From assembly GCF_016612505.1 (NCBI RefSeq), contig NZ_JAENRR010000002.1, forward strand, positions 124,001 through 188,000: a DNA stretch of 64,000 bases, written 5' to 3'. A program made the position numbers and the translations under genes. The DNA comes from Carboxylicivirga marina. Lineage in GTDB: Bacteria; Bacteroidota; Bacteroidia; Bacteroidales; Marinilabiliaceae. Below the pieces are notes generated by a model, which was not told the origin of the DNA, ran no database searches, and saw only the letters and a program-made list of their open reading frames with translations. Positions 8,546-17,246 of the stretch are shown here, one piece after another (positions within the stretch are counted from its first letter, which is position 1; the number at the start of each line of letters is the position of its first letter).

Positions 8546-10141
8546 TTATCTGTTTTTAAAGAAGGCAACAATGCGTCCAAGGAAATGGGCCACTATACCA
8601 ATAAGTGTTAAAAAGATGAGGCCAAATCCGGCGTAATCAACTGATTTGTTGTAATCGCGCCCAGGCAGATAGAAATCATTTAAGCCAGTTAAACGACCAT
8701 CTCTTTGATGACACTCAATACATGTTAAAGTTTGCTCTTTTGGTGATACCATGTGATTGATTGGCCAGTATACTTCCGAAGCAATAAAGTCGTAGTTACC
8801 ACTATACGGTCTGTCATTGTATTCCATGCCTAATCGTGCTGCTGTATCCCAATCAAAGTCTTTCCAGAAAGCACCTTGTCCAACTTCAGGAGCCCATAAC
8901 TTTAGACTAATTAAAGTGTTGTTATCGACATCGTAAATCTGTTTTCCACGATGTACTTTAACAGGCCATATTTTAGCTGTTGAATCGCGATATTCACCAA
9001 AAAGGCTATTGATTTTTACGGGTGCTTCCGAGATTGTATCGGTTGATAGGTAATGGTCTACTGTTCCGTTAAACCAGTAGTATTCTGGCTTTACATGGTC
9101 ATCCCATACAAAATTACCTTTAATAGACAGGTAATTGTGGTTGCCATCAGCATCATCCTCAGAATAGCCATGACCGCTTTCATCGGTTTGCCCAGCTGAT
9201 GACCAGTCCCAATACATTTTAGTGGCATTGGCTTTGGCGTATTCAGGAATATGACAAGTTTGGCAGGCTACTTTTTCAAAGTGGTTATCTAGTACTTTAT
9301 CGTTATGTGGCGTTGTTGTATGACATTGTTCACAATGAATACGATTGGTATTGGCTGATGAAACAGAATACAACTTACCCATTATGTTGTGACGTTCTGT
9401 TGTATGACAATCGATACAGGCCATATCAGGTCCATCCATGGCCATGTGCACATCTACATCTTTACTACATGTTAGTAGAGCCTCTTCTAAATCGCCATGT
9501 TTCACATTGTTTCCACCTCCACCGTAGAAGTGACAAATACCACAATTGTTTTTCTTTGGCAGTCCTACATTTTGCGCCACATAAGGATAGTCAGGCACTT
9601 GGTAAGCAGCATTGGCTGTTTCGGTAGTTGCAGGCATTCCTCCTTGCCCTTTTTGCTTAAAGTAGGTATCCGTTTGATCATGACAAACTAAGCAGTCGAT
9701 GTTTAGGTTATCGGCAAAGTCAAAGGATTTATCTTTCCATCCCAAACCAATGTGGCAACGCATGCACGAGCCATTATTGCCGTTGGCGCCAGTACAAAAG
9801 TTATTTAGCAAGTTCTTTTTACCAACCGATACCATACCACGGCCAGGAATCTCCTCTTCGCGCTCCCACTTCCAGTGGGCGGTAGCCATTACTTCTTCGT
9901 CTCGGCCAGTGTGACATGATAAGCATGCCGCTGTAACATCGCGTGGATGTTCAAAGTCCTGTTGAAGAATTTCAAATTGAGAGTGGTCAACTGAAGGTAT
10001 GTGCTCCGACTTTAATTTTACATCTACTTGGTCAGGATCGCCCCGATAAGCCGCAACCTTTACAGTTATGAACAATACTGCAATTGGGAGCAATAAACTT
10101 ACCAGTATCGCGACAACTGATTTAGAGAACTGATTTTTCAT
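8546..10141 (-). CDS. Octaheme c cytochrome, tetrathionate-reductase family
   Basis: This 531-residue protein has exactly eight CxxCH heme sites, starting at C73, C126, C150, C200, C242, C270, C293 and C474. The fourth is followed by FYGGGGNNVKHGDL, a signature I associate with the Shewanella octaheme tetrathionate reductase (Otr). The lysine there or nearby may be the unusual distal ligand of the active-site heme. Otr-type enzymes reduce tetrathionate, and in vitro also nitrite and hydroxylamine. An N-terminal anchor (7-31) and a C-terminal helix (503-527) tether it to the inner membrane on the periplasmic side. It is the first gene of the operon. The substrate is inferred from the rhodanese neighbours. 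Confidence 0.88.
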   Translation of the reverse strand: MKNQFSKSVVAILVSLLLPIAVLFITVKVAAYRGDPDQVDVKLKSEHIPSVDHSQFEILQQDFEHPRDVTAACLSCHTGRDEEVMATAHWKWEREEEIPGRGMVSVGKKNLLNNFCTGANGNNGSCMRCHIGLGWKDKSFDFADNLNIDCLVCHDQTDTYFKQKGQGGMPATTETANAAYQVPDYPYVAQNVGLPKKNNCGICHFYGGGGNNVKHGDLEEALLTCSKDVDVHMAMDGPDMACIDCHTTERHNIMGKLYSVSSANTNRIHCEQCHTTTPHNDKVLDNHFEKVACQTCHIPEYAKANATKMYWDWSSAGQTDESGHGYSEDDADGNHNYLSIKGNFVWDDHVKPEYYWFNGTVDHYLSTDTISEAPVKINSLFGEYRDSTAKIWPVKVHRGKQIYDVDNNTLISLKLWAPEVGQGAFWKDFDWDTAARLGMEYNDRPYSGNYDFIASEVYWPINHMVSPKEQTLTCIECHQRDGRLTGLNDFYLPGRDYNKSVDYAGFGLIFLTLIGIVAHFLGRIVAFFKNR

Positions 10142-10215
10142 GCGCTGTTTCGTTTTTCATAAATGGCAATGATGCCATATTAAATTGGCTCATTGTTTAC
10201 TAATTGGATTCGTTA

Positions 10216-10223
10216 CAAAATTA
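10216..10223 (-). promoter_or_regulatory. TAnnTTTG box for the sulfur operon
   Basis: The minus strand reads TAATTTTG, a full consensus match, 75-82 bases upstream of the octaheme cytochrome start. Transcription would start near 10209-10212, leaving a leader of about 70 bases. No -33 TTG is evident at 19-21 bases, which suits an activator-dependent promoter. Confidence 0.5.
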
Positions 10224-10300
10224 GCTTTGAAGAATTTTTTCTCTATATAAATGGATGCGCAACAAAACGGACTTCAATAGGTAACTTAAATGATGAATGC

Positions 10301-10314
10301 TTGATGGAGATCAA
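10301..10314. promoter_or_regulatory. Perfect FNR-type palindrome
   Basis: TTGATGGAGATCAA matches the FNR consensus TTGAT-N4-ATCAA at all ten fixed positions. It lies in the 378-base gap between the octaheme operon and the divergent Crp/Fnr gene. Its centre is about 95 bases upstream of the predicted operon start, near a class I activator position. The divergent regulator has an E-x-x-T-R recognition helix suited to this half-site. Confidence 0.7.
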
Positions 10315-10440
10315 TGAAATGTATGACGCATTACGGTTAAAAATATGGAGGCAAGCAGAGTTTTATATGTAACCTTGCATATAAAAATACTGTATGTGAT
10401 CAGGTGTTTGGTCTTGTATGTTGATATATAGTTGTTTAAT

Positions 10441-10496
10441 GTGAGTTAAATCATACCTGAAAAGCAAATAAAATTAAAAGACAATACTTATATTTG
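10441..10496 (+). promoter_or_regulatory. Promoter region of the Crp/Fnr gene
   Basis: TATATTTG at 10489-10496 matches TAnnTTTG and lies 24 bases before the regulator start. A weaker FNR/CRP-like dyad, TGA-N6-TCA, is at 10442-10453, about 55 bases upstream of the predicted start. This suggests possible autoregulation. The rest of the 10142-10519 gap holds no other gene. Confidence 0.45.
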
Positions 10497-10519
10497 CTTA
10501 ACCCTTTAAAGTTTATGCT

Positions 10520-11215
10520 ATGCCAAAGTCGGTGGTTTATAATGGATGTTCAGTGGGAGAGAATCCACTTTGTTGTTTTGATGACTTAACACAAGAAGAA
10601 TGTGATTTTGTAGAAGAGAATAGTGTTGAGGTGGAGTATAAACGTGGAGAAAACATCTGCAAACAGGGCTCTTTCGCATCACATATAATGGTTATGAAGG
10701 AAGGATTGGCAAAAATATATCTGGAGAATGGTAATGATGCCCTTATCTTAAAAATACTTCCTGCTATAAATATGATCGGTCTTCCGGCTTTGTTTGAGGG
10801 TAACAATACCTTTCCATACAGTGTACAAACTTATATGGATTCAACCGTAAAGCAAATAGAGATTGGTGCTTTTAAAAAGTTGATTGAAAGTAATGCCAAG
10901 TTTGCTGGTCAGGTGATTAGTATGTTAGCTGAGAATACGGTTATTATTAATGGTCGTTTTTTCTGCCTCACTAAAAAACAAACGTATGGTCGCCTGGCCG
11001 ATGTTTTATTGTGCCTGTCGAATCGAATTTATAAGACCGATAAATTCCCATTGCAATTAACCCGAAAAGATTTGGCTGAGCTGTCCAGTATGTCGGTTGA
11101 AAGTACCACTCGTATTCTTACGAAGTTTAAAGATGAAGGACTGATAGCTGTTCATTGTAATGAGATTGAGATACTGAATGCTGATAAGTTGCTTGAAATT
11201 AGTGCTATTGGTTAA
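10520..11215 (+). CDS. Crp/Fnr-family regulator, FNR-like reading head
   Basis: This 231-residue protein has an N-terminal cyclic-nucleotide-binding-type beta barrel (about 25-130), a dimer helix, and a winged helix-turn-helix (about 152-225). In the recognition helix MSVESTTRIL, E194 and R198 align with FNR E209 and R213, with T197 in place of S212. That pattern reads TTGAT half-sites. Cysteines C10, C18, C19, C28 and C47 cluster at the N terminus. This recalls FNR's iron-sulfur ligands, though the spacing differs and a cluster is not proven. It is divergent from the sulfur operon and so probably its oxygen- or redox-responsive controller. Its stop overlaps the convergent hutG by 11 bases. 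Confidence 0.88.
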   Translation: MPKSVVYNGCSVGENPLCCFDDLTQEECDFVEENSVEVEYKRGENICKQGSFASHIMVMKEGLAKIYLENGNDALILKILPAINMIGLPALFEGNNTFPYSVQTYMDSTVKQIEIGAFKKLIESNAKFAGQVISMLAENTVIINGRFFCLTKKQTYGRLADVLLCLSNRIYKTDKFPLQLTRKDLAELSSMSVESTTRILTKFKDEGLIAVHCNEIEILNADKLLEISAIG

Positions 11216-12188
11216 GCTTTAATTCAATTAAAGAGTTAACTATTGCATATATATATACAGCAACAAGCTTTGCAGTCCGATTATCTGAATCAAAACGTGG
11301 AGATACCTCAGCAATATCAATGCTACAGACTTTGCCACTTTGAATAATCTGTTTGATTAATTGCAGTACAATGTCCGGGTCCAGTCCAAATGGCTGAACA
11401 GCAGATACGCCAGGTGCGTGAGCTGCAGATAGTACATCGGAGCATAAAGTCAGGTAGATAGATGTCTTCGTTGTTATAAAGTCATTAATTATTCTTGCTA
11501 CATTTTCGAGTGAGGAAGTGCTTATGTCTTTTGCCAATATGTATTGAGCATTAATGCTATCTGCCTTATCAAATAGGCTTTGGGTATTGGCATAGGTTTG
11601 CGGACCAATGCATAAATAATTAAATTCCTCATTTTTCGAAGAGCATATTTCATGAATCTGACTAAACATGGTGCCCGATGAGCCCCGGTCAATTACAGGA
11701 CGTAAATCAAGGTGCGCATCAAAATTTACTATAGCAGGTGTATCACATCCGGCTGCTTGAATGCCATTAAAATGACCTAAGGCAATTTCATGACCGCCGC
11801 CAAGTAAAATAGGGAATAGCTTGTTTCGAAGAATAATGGCCACTGCATCTGATAATGCTTCCTGTGCTTCTTCCAGATTGCCGTCTTCACAAGTAATATC
11901 TCCTGCATCAAATAATTGCGCATGTGGTAAGCAGTTCGCTGGCCAACTGGCCATTTCCTTTCGAATGCTTGCTGGGCCATTGGCGGCACCAGGTCGGCCT
12001 AGGTTACGTTTAACCCCTTCATCACAACAAAAGCCTAAAAAGCAAATATTAATAGGTGCTTCTTTAATATCGATTTCCTTATTAAGGTCGATAGCTTCGA
12101 TAATTTGATGCCACCTAAAGGCATTGGGATCTGTCGTACTATCAACACGGCCATTAAGAGAGGTAGGAGACTGATATCTTTTAAGCAT
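11205..12188 (-). CDS. hutG: Formimidoylglutamase-like ureohydrolase
   Basis: This 327-residue protein belongs to the arginase/agmatinase/formimidoylglutamase family. Signature 1 is LGGGHEIALG and signature 2 is IVNFDAHLD. The N-terminal GCDEGVRRN-type region (GFCCDEGVKRNLGRPGAANGP) points to HutG, which releases formamide from formiminoglutamate in histidine breakdown. In signature 3 the first Asp of the usual D-x-D is a cysteine (TLCSDVLSAAHAPG), while the second Asp and the A-P-G remain. This removes one expected manganese ligand, although it may be typical of this subgroup. Urocanate hydratase is 22 kb away, so the pathway is scattered. Confidence 0.8.
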   Translation of the reverse strand: MLKRYQSPTSLNGRVDSTTDPNAFRWHQIIEAIDLNKEIDIKEAPINICFLGFCCDEGVKRNLGRPGAANGPASIRKEMASWPANCLPHAQLFDAGDITCEDGNLEEAQEALSDAVAIILRNKLFPILLGGGHEIALGHFNGIQAAGCDTPAIVNFDAHLDLRPVIDRGSSGTMFSQIHEICSSKNEEFNYLCIGPQTYANTQSLFDKADSINAQYILAKDISTSSLENVARIINDFITTKTSIYLTLCSDVLSAAHAPGVSAVQPFGLDPDIVLQLIKQIIQSGKVCSIDIAEVSPRFDSDNRTAKLVAVYIYAIVNSLIELKLNQ

Positions 12189-12253
12189 ATTTCCTTTTTT
12201 TTACAAAGGTGAGAGTTATCTTCCCGGCAGATACTGATCTACATCATTTGCAT

Positions 12254-12276
12254 CAAAAAAAAGGCCCAAAGGGCCT
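12254..12276 (-). terminator. Terminator of the 167-residue lipoprotein gene
   Basis: AGGCCC-AAA-GGGCCT forms a perfect six-base stem. On the minus strand it is followed by an eight-base T-run (A-run at 12254-12261 on the plus strand). Confidence 0.75.
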
Positions 12277-12310
12277 CTTCTCTCTCTCTAAAGGAAATCG
12301 TTTATACATG

Positions 12311-12814
12311 CTACCAATTCATGATGTTATAAACGATATCAATTTCATGATTGTAAAACGGAGCTGGTTTTAACGAATAACTATTGTAAATGGTATCCGA
12401 ATCGTGGTTGTGAGTACACGAACAGTTTGGGTATTTAAAACCCGGCCATCCGTTTTGTGGGCTTAATATAAAGGTGTGTGACTCGTATGAGTTCCAGTAT
12501 ATTGTTATTTTAAATATTTGCTCATCGTAATGAGGAGTATAGATATAACCTCTTGTGCCTGCGGCATTCACTTGAGCTCTTTCAAATGGAAGGGTATGCT
12601 CATTAATGATAACACGGCCGCTTAGCAAGTCAACCGGCTTATTGTTTTTATCCCGGATGAATACGTGAACCTCCTTTTCGTCATGGATATTCTGCTCAAT
12701 CTTAACCTTCACTTTTAATAAGTGCGGATCGCTTATTTCCATGTCGCTCAAAACCGATTTAGAGCAACTGGTTGAGAAGATGGCTACCAGTATTAGTAAA
12801 TATTTCGCTTTCAT
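12311..12814 (-). CDS. Hypothetical lipoprotein
   Basis: This 167-residue protein has a lipobox STSC with lipidated C17, then a body of beta-rich character. A cysteine/histidine cluster, NCSCTHNHD, lies near residue 130 and could bind metal. I do not recognise a family. It is a single gene with its own terminator, transcribed towards hutG. Confidence 0.65.
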   Translation of the reverse strand: MKAKYLLILVAIFSTSCSKSVLSDMEISDPHLLKVKVKIEQNIHDEKEVHVFIRDKNNKPVDLLSGRVIINEHTLPFERAQVNAAGTRGYIYTPHYDEQIFKITIYWNSYESHTFILSPQNGWPGFKYPNCSCTHNHDSDTIYNSYSLKPAPFYNHEIDIVYNIMNW

Positions 12815-12968
12815 AACTTGTGGATTAATAGTTAAACAAGTCAGCGTATGTTTTTGGGCCCTGATAACATTCTCACTGTATTAGTAAGACATCTATTGTA
12901 TTGTGCACACGTAAATAAAACTGAATTTTTATTTGAGAGGATTCTGCAACTATTAGAATATAAGTGTA

Positions 12969-14795
12969 TTAATGCCCGTTGCTGGGAACGAATCGATTGA
13001 TGGTTGATAATAAATCATCGTAGCCAATTGGTTTGGCAATGTAATCGTCGCAACCCGCTTCGCGCGACTTTTCTTTTTCTTCTGACATGGCATAAGCCGT
13101 TTGCGCAATAACAGGCACTTTGTTGCTGAGGTTCTTTATTTCACGTGTAGCTGTATAGCCATCCATCAGTGGCATTTTAATATCCATCAGTACCAGGTCA
13201 ATGCCACCCACGCGTTTGAAAACATCAACGGCCTCTTGTCCGTCGCGCGCCCATATTAAACTGGCATTTGATAAAGCTAAAGCAACTTCAATGTACCTGA
13301 AGTTGTCTTCTTCATCTTCAGCCACCAAAAAGGTTTTTCCTTCCCAGTTGAATTCGCGTACTTGTTCTCTCTTATCTTCGATAGCCCCAACAGGTGCAGC
13401 TAATCGATGATAAGGCAAGGTAAAGTAGAAAGTAGTACCAACAAGTGGTTCTGATTCAACCCAAATTTCGCCACCCATTAAGGTAACCAGATGTTTGGCA
13501 ATGGATAAGCCAATGCCAGTGCCTCCATACAAGCGTTCTTTGTCGCTATTAAACTTTGAGAAGCGCTCAAATATTTCACTTTCCTTACCTTTGGGTAAGC
13601 CAATGCCTGTGTCTTTTACATAGAATCGTAAGAATTGGTCATCTTCTTGTGTGTAACCAAATTCAACAAAGCCTCTTTCTGTAAACTTAACAGCATTCCC
13701 AACCAGGTTGATCAGTATTTGTTGTAAACGATGCTCATCTGTTAGGATGCGAATATTCTCATCGCTCACTCCTTCTTTTAGGTAAAGCTTAAGGTTGAAT
13801 AAGCCACGTCGCTTAATATCATCCTGAAATGAACTATACACTTGTGTCATTACCTCGTGTAACTTACAAGGCGCATTTTTTATCTGAAGCTGACCGCTAT
13901 CAATTTTTGAGATGTCGATAATGTCCTCGACCAGTGTTAAAAGGTTTTTACCATTTATGCGAATCAAATTGATGAATTCCTCCTTTTCAACAAGGCTAAT
14001 GTCGGGGTGTGACAATAGGTTGGAGAAGCCAAGGATAGCATTCATTGGCGTTCTGATTTCGTGCGACATATTTGATAGAAAGGCTGTTTTTAAATGATCA
14101 CTTTCTTCGGCTTTGCGCTTGGCCAATGCAAGATCTTCATGCTCTCTTCTTAATAATCGACGGAATCGTGTTTCTTTTTCGAGGTTAAATATCAAGCCGT
14201 TTATCAGGCTTACTAATGGGAATAGTGTTACAAGTGTTATAACCAGAAATACAATGGATGATTGGATGTATTCGTTAATTGGAATGCTGGCCTTAAATGG
14301 CAGTGAAATAACGGGGTTATACAAAATAAGCCCAATAACAACCAGCGTAGTTGATATGGTAGCTATTGACATCCAGGCTCGCTTTTGACCAACTAATATG
14401 CCCGATAGTAATGCATAGGAAATGAAAAAGGCATATCCCAAAGAAGAGTTATTTGTTTCGAGCAAAGAATACAGGCCAATGAGGTATATCAGAAACAGTA
14501 ACCAGGAAACTCTGAATTTAAGTGGCAGGCTTCGCACTGTAGTGACAAATACGGCTGAGAAAAATATAAATGAGGCAAAAATGGCATAGGTAAATTCACC
14601 ACTTTTGATAAATGAGAGACCTAGATACAGATAAACAATCAGGCCAATAAATAATACACCAATGGAGAAAAAATGAAAGATACGCTCGCGCCAATAATGC
14701 AGTCCATCTCCTGATCGTAAGCTGGTTGGTCCTAACTTCCTACGAATAAAGATATCGATCTTCCTGTATAGTCTAGCCTTAGTAACTTTTCCCAT
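12969..14795 (-). CDS. Membrane hybrid histidine kinase with receiver
   Basis: This 608-residue protein has six membrane segments between about residues 42 and 205, with no periplasmic domain of any size. A short coiled coil follows, then HisKA with H245 in FLSNMSHEIRTPMNAILGF. The HATPase has DEHRLQQILINLVGNAVKF, DTGIGLP and GTGIGLS. A C-terminal receiver (about 485-605) has VAEDEEDN, the phospho-acceptor in LMDIKMP, and K in IAKPIG. It is a single gene with no cognate regulator adjacent, so output through a separate phosphotransfer protein is likely. The signal is unknown, probably membrane-linked. Confidence 0.9.
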   Translation of the reverse strand: MGKVTKARLYRKIDIFIRRKLGPTSLRSGDGLHYWRERIFHFFSIGVLFIGLIVYLYLGLSFIKSGEFTYAIFASFIFFSAVFVTTVRSLPLKFRVSWLLFLIYLIGLYSLLETNNSSLGYAFFISYALLSGILVGQKRAWMSIATISTTLVVIGLILYNPVISLPFKASIPINEYIQSSIVFLVITLVTLFPLVSLINGLIFNLEKETRFRRLLRREHEDLALAKRKAEESDHLKTAFLSNMSHEIRTPMNAILGFSNLLSHPDISLVEKEEFINLIRINGKNLLTLVEDIIDISKIDSGQLQIKNAPCKLHEVMTQVYSSFQDDIKRRGLFNLKLYLKEGVSDENIRILTDEHRLQQILINLVGNAVKFTERGFVEFGYTQEDDQFLRFYVKDTGIGLPKGKESEIFERFSKFNSDKERLYGGTGIGLSIAKHLVTLMGGEIWVESEPLVGTTFYFTLPYHRLAAPVGAIEDKREQVREFNWEGKTFLVAEDEEDNFRYIEVALALSNASLIWARDGQEAVDVFKRVGGIDLVLMDIKMPLMDGYTATREIKNLSNKVPVIAQTAYAMSEEKEKSREAGCDDYIAKPIGYDDLLSTINRFVPSNGH

Positions 14796-14982
14796 AGTTT
14801 TTTTAAGGCATTATTTCGTGCGCAATTTCAATGGTTTGTTATTAGAATTCTTGCTAAAGTTAAATAATTATAACACTTAATCTAGCTATTTGGGTGAATT
14901 TTTACCAGCCTTTTATTAACAAGCAAAAAGCTTTGATAAATCCCCTGTATAGTCGAGTGAAAGGGAATTACAGGTCAGCTGA

Positions 14983-15996
14983 CTAGAACAGATTAGCACC
15001 TTCGGGGCAATTGTTACAGATGTCGTGCTGAGAACGATCGGTAAATATTTGATGTTTAAAATTTAAGCTGCTCTTTCCATGCCATAATTCGGTCAGGGGT
15101 TGTGTCAAAAAATTTCCAAACGAAAATTTAGCATCTTTATCATAACAACATGGCGCAAATCGTCCATCCCATGTAACAGTTCCTGAATGCCACTGACGCC
15201 AGCAACGATTGTGTGTTTGTGTTTTTAGTATTTGGCCCAGACTATCGGCGTATCTGCTAAATCGTGCATTAAGCGGAGGGCGCATTTTGCCAAAATTATT
15301 GAGTTGAGCTGTTTTAATTTCAAGCTTATCTACTTTTAAGGAGCGAGCTAACTTTTTAATCTTAGGTATCTCATGTTCATTGTGATGAAACACGATAAAT
15401 TGCATAACAATAATCGGGTAGAGTGAGCGAGCCCGTTGCTTGGCCCTCACTACGTCAATAATGCTTTGTTTAACACGATTGAAATTGCCACCAACACGAT
15501 ATAGTCCGTAACTCTCCTGGCTTGTACCATCAACTGAAAAAATGAGCCTGGTTAATTTGCCCTGTACCAATTCATCGGCAATAGATGAATTCATATAATG
15601 CCCATTCGTTGATGTTGAGGTGTATAAACGAAATTTAGAAGCTTGCCTCACCATTAGGCCAAAATTAGGGTGCATGAGTGGTTCGCCTTGTACGTATAAA
15701 TTCAAATAAAGAAGCTTAGGCCCAATTTGTTGAAGGATTTGAGAGAAGTGCTTCATATCCATCATTCCGCGAGGTCTCTTAAGCAAGTTGGAACCTGTTG
15801 GGCATTCAGGACATTTAAGATTACAAACATTGGTTGGTTCAATGGCAAATGCCATTGGTAATCCTTTGAGTTTTGTATTTGAGCTGTAGTAGCTTAATAA
15901 GTACGATGCAACTAGCTTAAAAGCATTGGTCAGTCGTCTAAAATTAAGAGCTCGAATGGTGGCCAATGCTTCAAGTATAGTTGGGTGTATCCTCAT
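14983..15996 (-). CDS. Radical SAM/SPASM-domain protein
   Basis: This 337-residue protein has the [4Fe-4S]-SAM motif CNLKCPEC, preceded by FAIEPTNVC, and the EPLMHP region later in the radical SAM barrel. A C-terminal SPASM-like cysteine set (RFAPCCYDKDAKFSFGN, then DICNNCPEG) would hold auxiliary iron-sulfur clusters. The start is 4 bases downstream of the OmpA-lipoprotein stop, so the two are probably co-transcribed. Such proteins modify peptides or small molecules. No small precursor peptide is evident nearby, so the substrate is unknown. Confidence 0.85.
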   Translation of the reverse strand: MRIHPTILEALATIRALNFRRLTNAFKLVASYLLSYYSSNTKLKGLPMAFAIEPTNVCNLKCPECPTGSNLLKRPRGMMDMKHFSQILQQIGPKLLYLNLYVQGEPLMHPNFGLMVRQASKFRLYTSTSTNGHYMNSSIADELVQGKLTRLIFSVDGTSQESYGLYRVGGNFNRVKQSIIDVVRAKQRARSLYPIIVMQFIVFHHNEHEIPKIKKLARSLKVDKLEIKTAQLNNFGKMRPPLNARFSRYADSLGQILKTQTHNRCWRQWHSGTVTWDGRFAPCCYDKDAKFSFGNFLTQPLTELWHGKSSLNFKHQIFTDRSQHDICNNCPEGANLF

Positions 15997-15999
15997 GAT

Positions 16000-17022
16000 T
16001 TATTCTTCTTCCATTTCCAGTAGCTGGAATACCTCTCGCCAGCGTGGGGTGATGATTATTTCAGTACGTCGATTTTTTCGCAACGATTCGGTACTGTTAT
16101 TCTCGGTAACTGGTGCAAATTCACTTCGTCCGGCAGCCGTAATTCTATAAGGGTCAATGGAACTGTTTGCCATTATGATACGAACTACTGAAGTGGCGCG
16201 TTTTACACTTAAATCCCAGTTGTCATTTAATTCGCCTCTTCCTTTGTATGGTACATTGTCAGTATGTCCTTCTACAACAATGGCGATGTCGGTTTGTTTT
16301 TCAAGAACGGCAGCAATTTTCTTCAGGACGGTCACTCCTTGCTCATTTACATCGTACTTTCCGGATTGGTACAATAGTTTTTCTTCCAGCGAAACATAGA
16401 CCATTCCATTACGCATGTGTACTTGAAGTTCATCATCGGAGAAGCCTTTTAGTGCATTAGAAATGCTTTGTTTTAATGAACGCATGGCTTCTTCTTTTTT
16501 AAAGAGCATATCTTCCAACTCCACCAGGCGCTTATTCTGTTCTTCTAGTTTTTGCTGTGCAGCCTGTAATTCTGCCTCTGCTTTTCCTAAACGACGTTTT
16601 TTGTCATTCAGTTCTTGCTCGGCTGCTATCAGTGCATCCTCACGTTGCTGCAAATCGTCTTGCAATTGCTGAAGGAAGGTGAGTAATTTTTTATTGTCAA
16701 CATCTTTGGTCGATGTCGCTTTTAGTCCACCTAATACGTCGGCATAGTTTTTATTCAAATCATCGTAACGATGTTGCAGGCGCCTGTTTTGGCGACCAAG
16801 TCGAGCTGTATCTTGTGCTAAGAGCTCAACTTTCTTTTTGTATCGAGACAAGTCAGATGAAAGTTCGCGATTTTCAACCTTGAGGGCGTCATTATCTTTC
16901 TCCATTTCATCGGCAATGGACTGAAGTTCTTTGTTTTCATCTACAGTGTCCTCAAATTGTTTTAGAGGAATACAGGATGAAAAAAACACGATTGATAGTG
17001 ATATGTAGATAAAGTTCTTCAT
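16000..17022 (-). CDS. OmpA-family coiled-coil lipoprotein
   Basis: This 340-residue protein has a lipobox FSSC with lipidated C17. A long heptad-rich coiled coil (about 25-190) follows. The OmpA C-terminal peptidoglycan-binding domain (about 210-330) shows VVEGHTDNVPY, NWDLSVKRATSVV and AAGRSEFAPVTENNS. It anchors the outer membrane to the cell wall. The radical SAM gene follows immediately and probably shares the transcript. Confidence 0.88.
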   Translation of the reverse strand: MKNFIYISLSIVFFSSCIPLKQFEDTVDENKELQSIADEMEKDNDALKVENRELSSDLSRYKKKVELLAQDTARLGRQNRRLQHRYDDLNKNYADVLGGLKATSTKDVDNKKLLTFLQQLQDDLQQREDALIAAEQELNDKKRRLGKAEAELQAAQQKLEEQNKRLVELEDMLFKKEEAMRSLKQSISNALKGFSDDELQVHMRNGMVYVSLEEKLLYQSGKYDVNEQGVTVLKKIAAVLEKQTDIAIVVEGHTDNVPYKGRGELNDNWDLSVKRATSVVRIIMANSSIDPYRITAAGRSEFAPVTENNSTESLRKNRRTEIIITPRWREVFQLLEMEEE

Positions 17023-17182
17023 GTTATGTTGATTGTTTTCAATTCAAAGATTACAAAAAAACCTGAAAGGTCAATATTCAAAGATTTAGTATTCGGTTTT
17101 AGGATTTATCAAAAACAACGCCAAAAATTATTCACACTCAATGTAAATTAGCAGAAGTGTACGCTCATAATACCTTTCTTAT

Positions 17183-17190
17183 TATCTTTG
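17183..17190 (+). promoter_or_regulatory. TAnnTTTG box for dxs
   Basis: TATCTTTG lies 57-64 bases before the ATG at 17247. It falls inside the longer reading frame from a GTG at 17157, which argues that the GTG is not the start. Confidence 0.55.
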
Positions 17191-17246
17191 CGCAGTTAAA
17201 AGCACATTGGAACACACAAATTAAATCAGCTCACGGAGTTAAGCAT

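Noticed and set aside
10142-10519. A small gene in the gap between the octaheme operon and the regulator
   Set aside because: No frame of useful size is seen; the gap is explained by promoter boxes and FNR-type sites.
17157-17246. A GTG-initiated extension of dxs
   Set aside because: It adds 30 residues not typical of DXS and contains the promoter-like TATCTTTG, so the ATG at 17247 is the better start.
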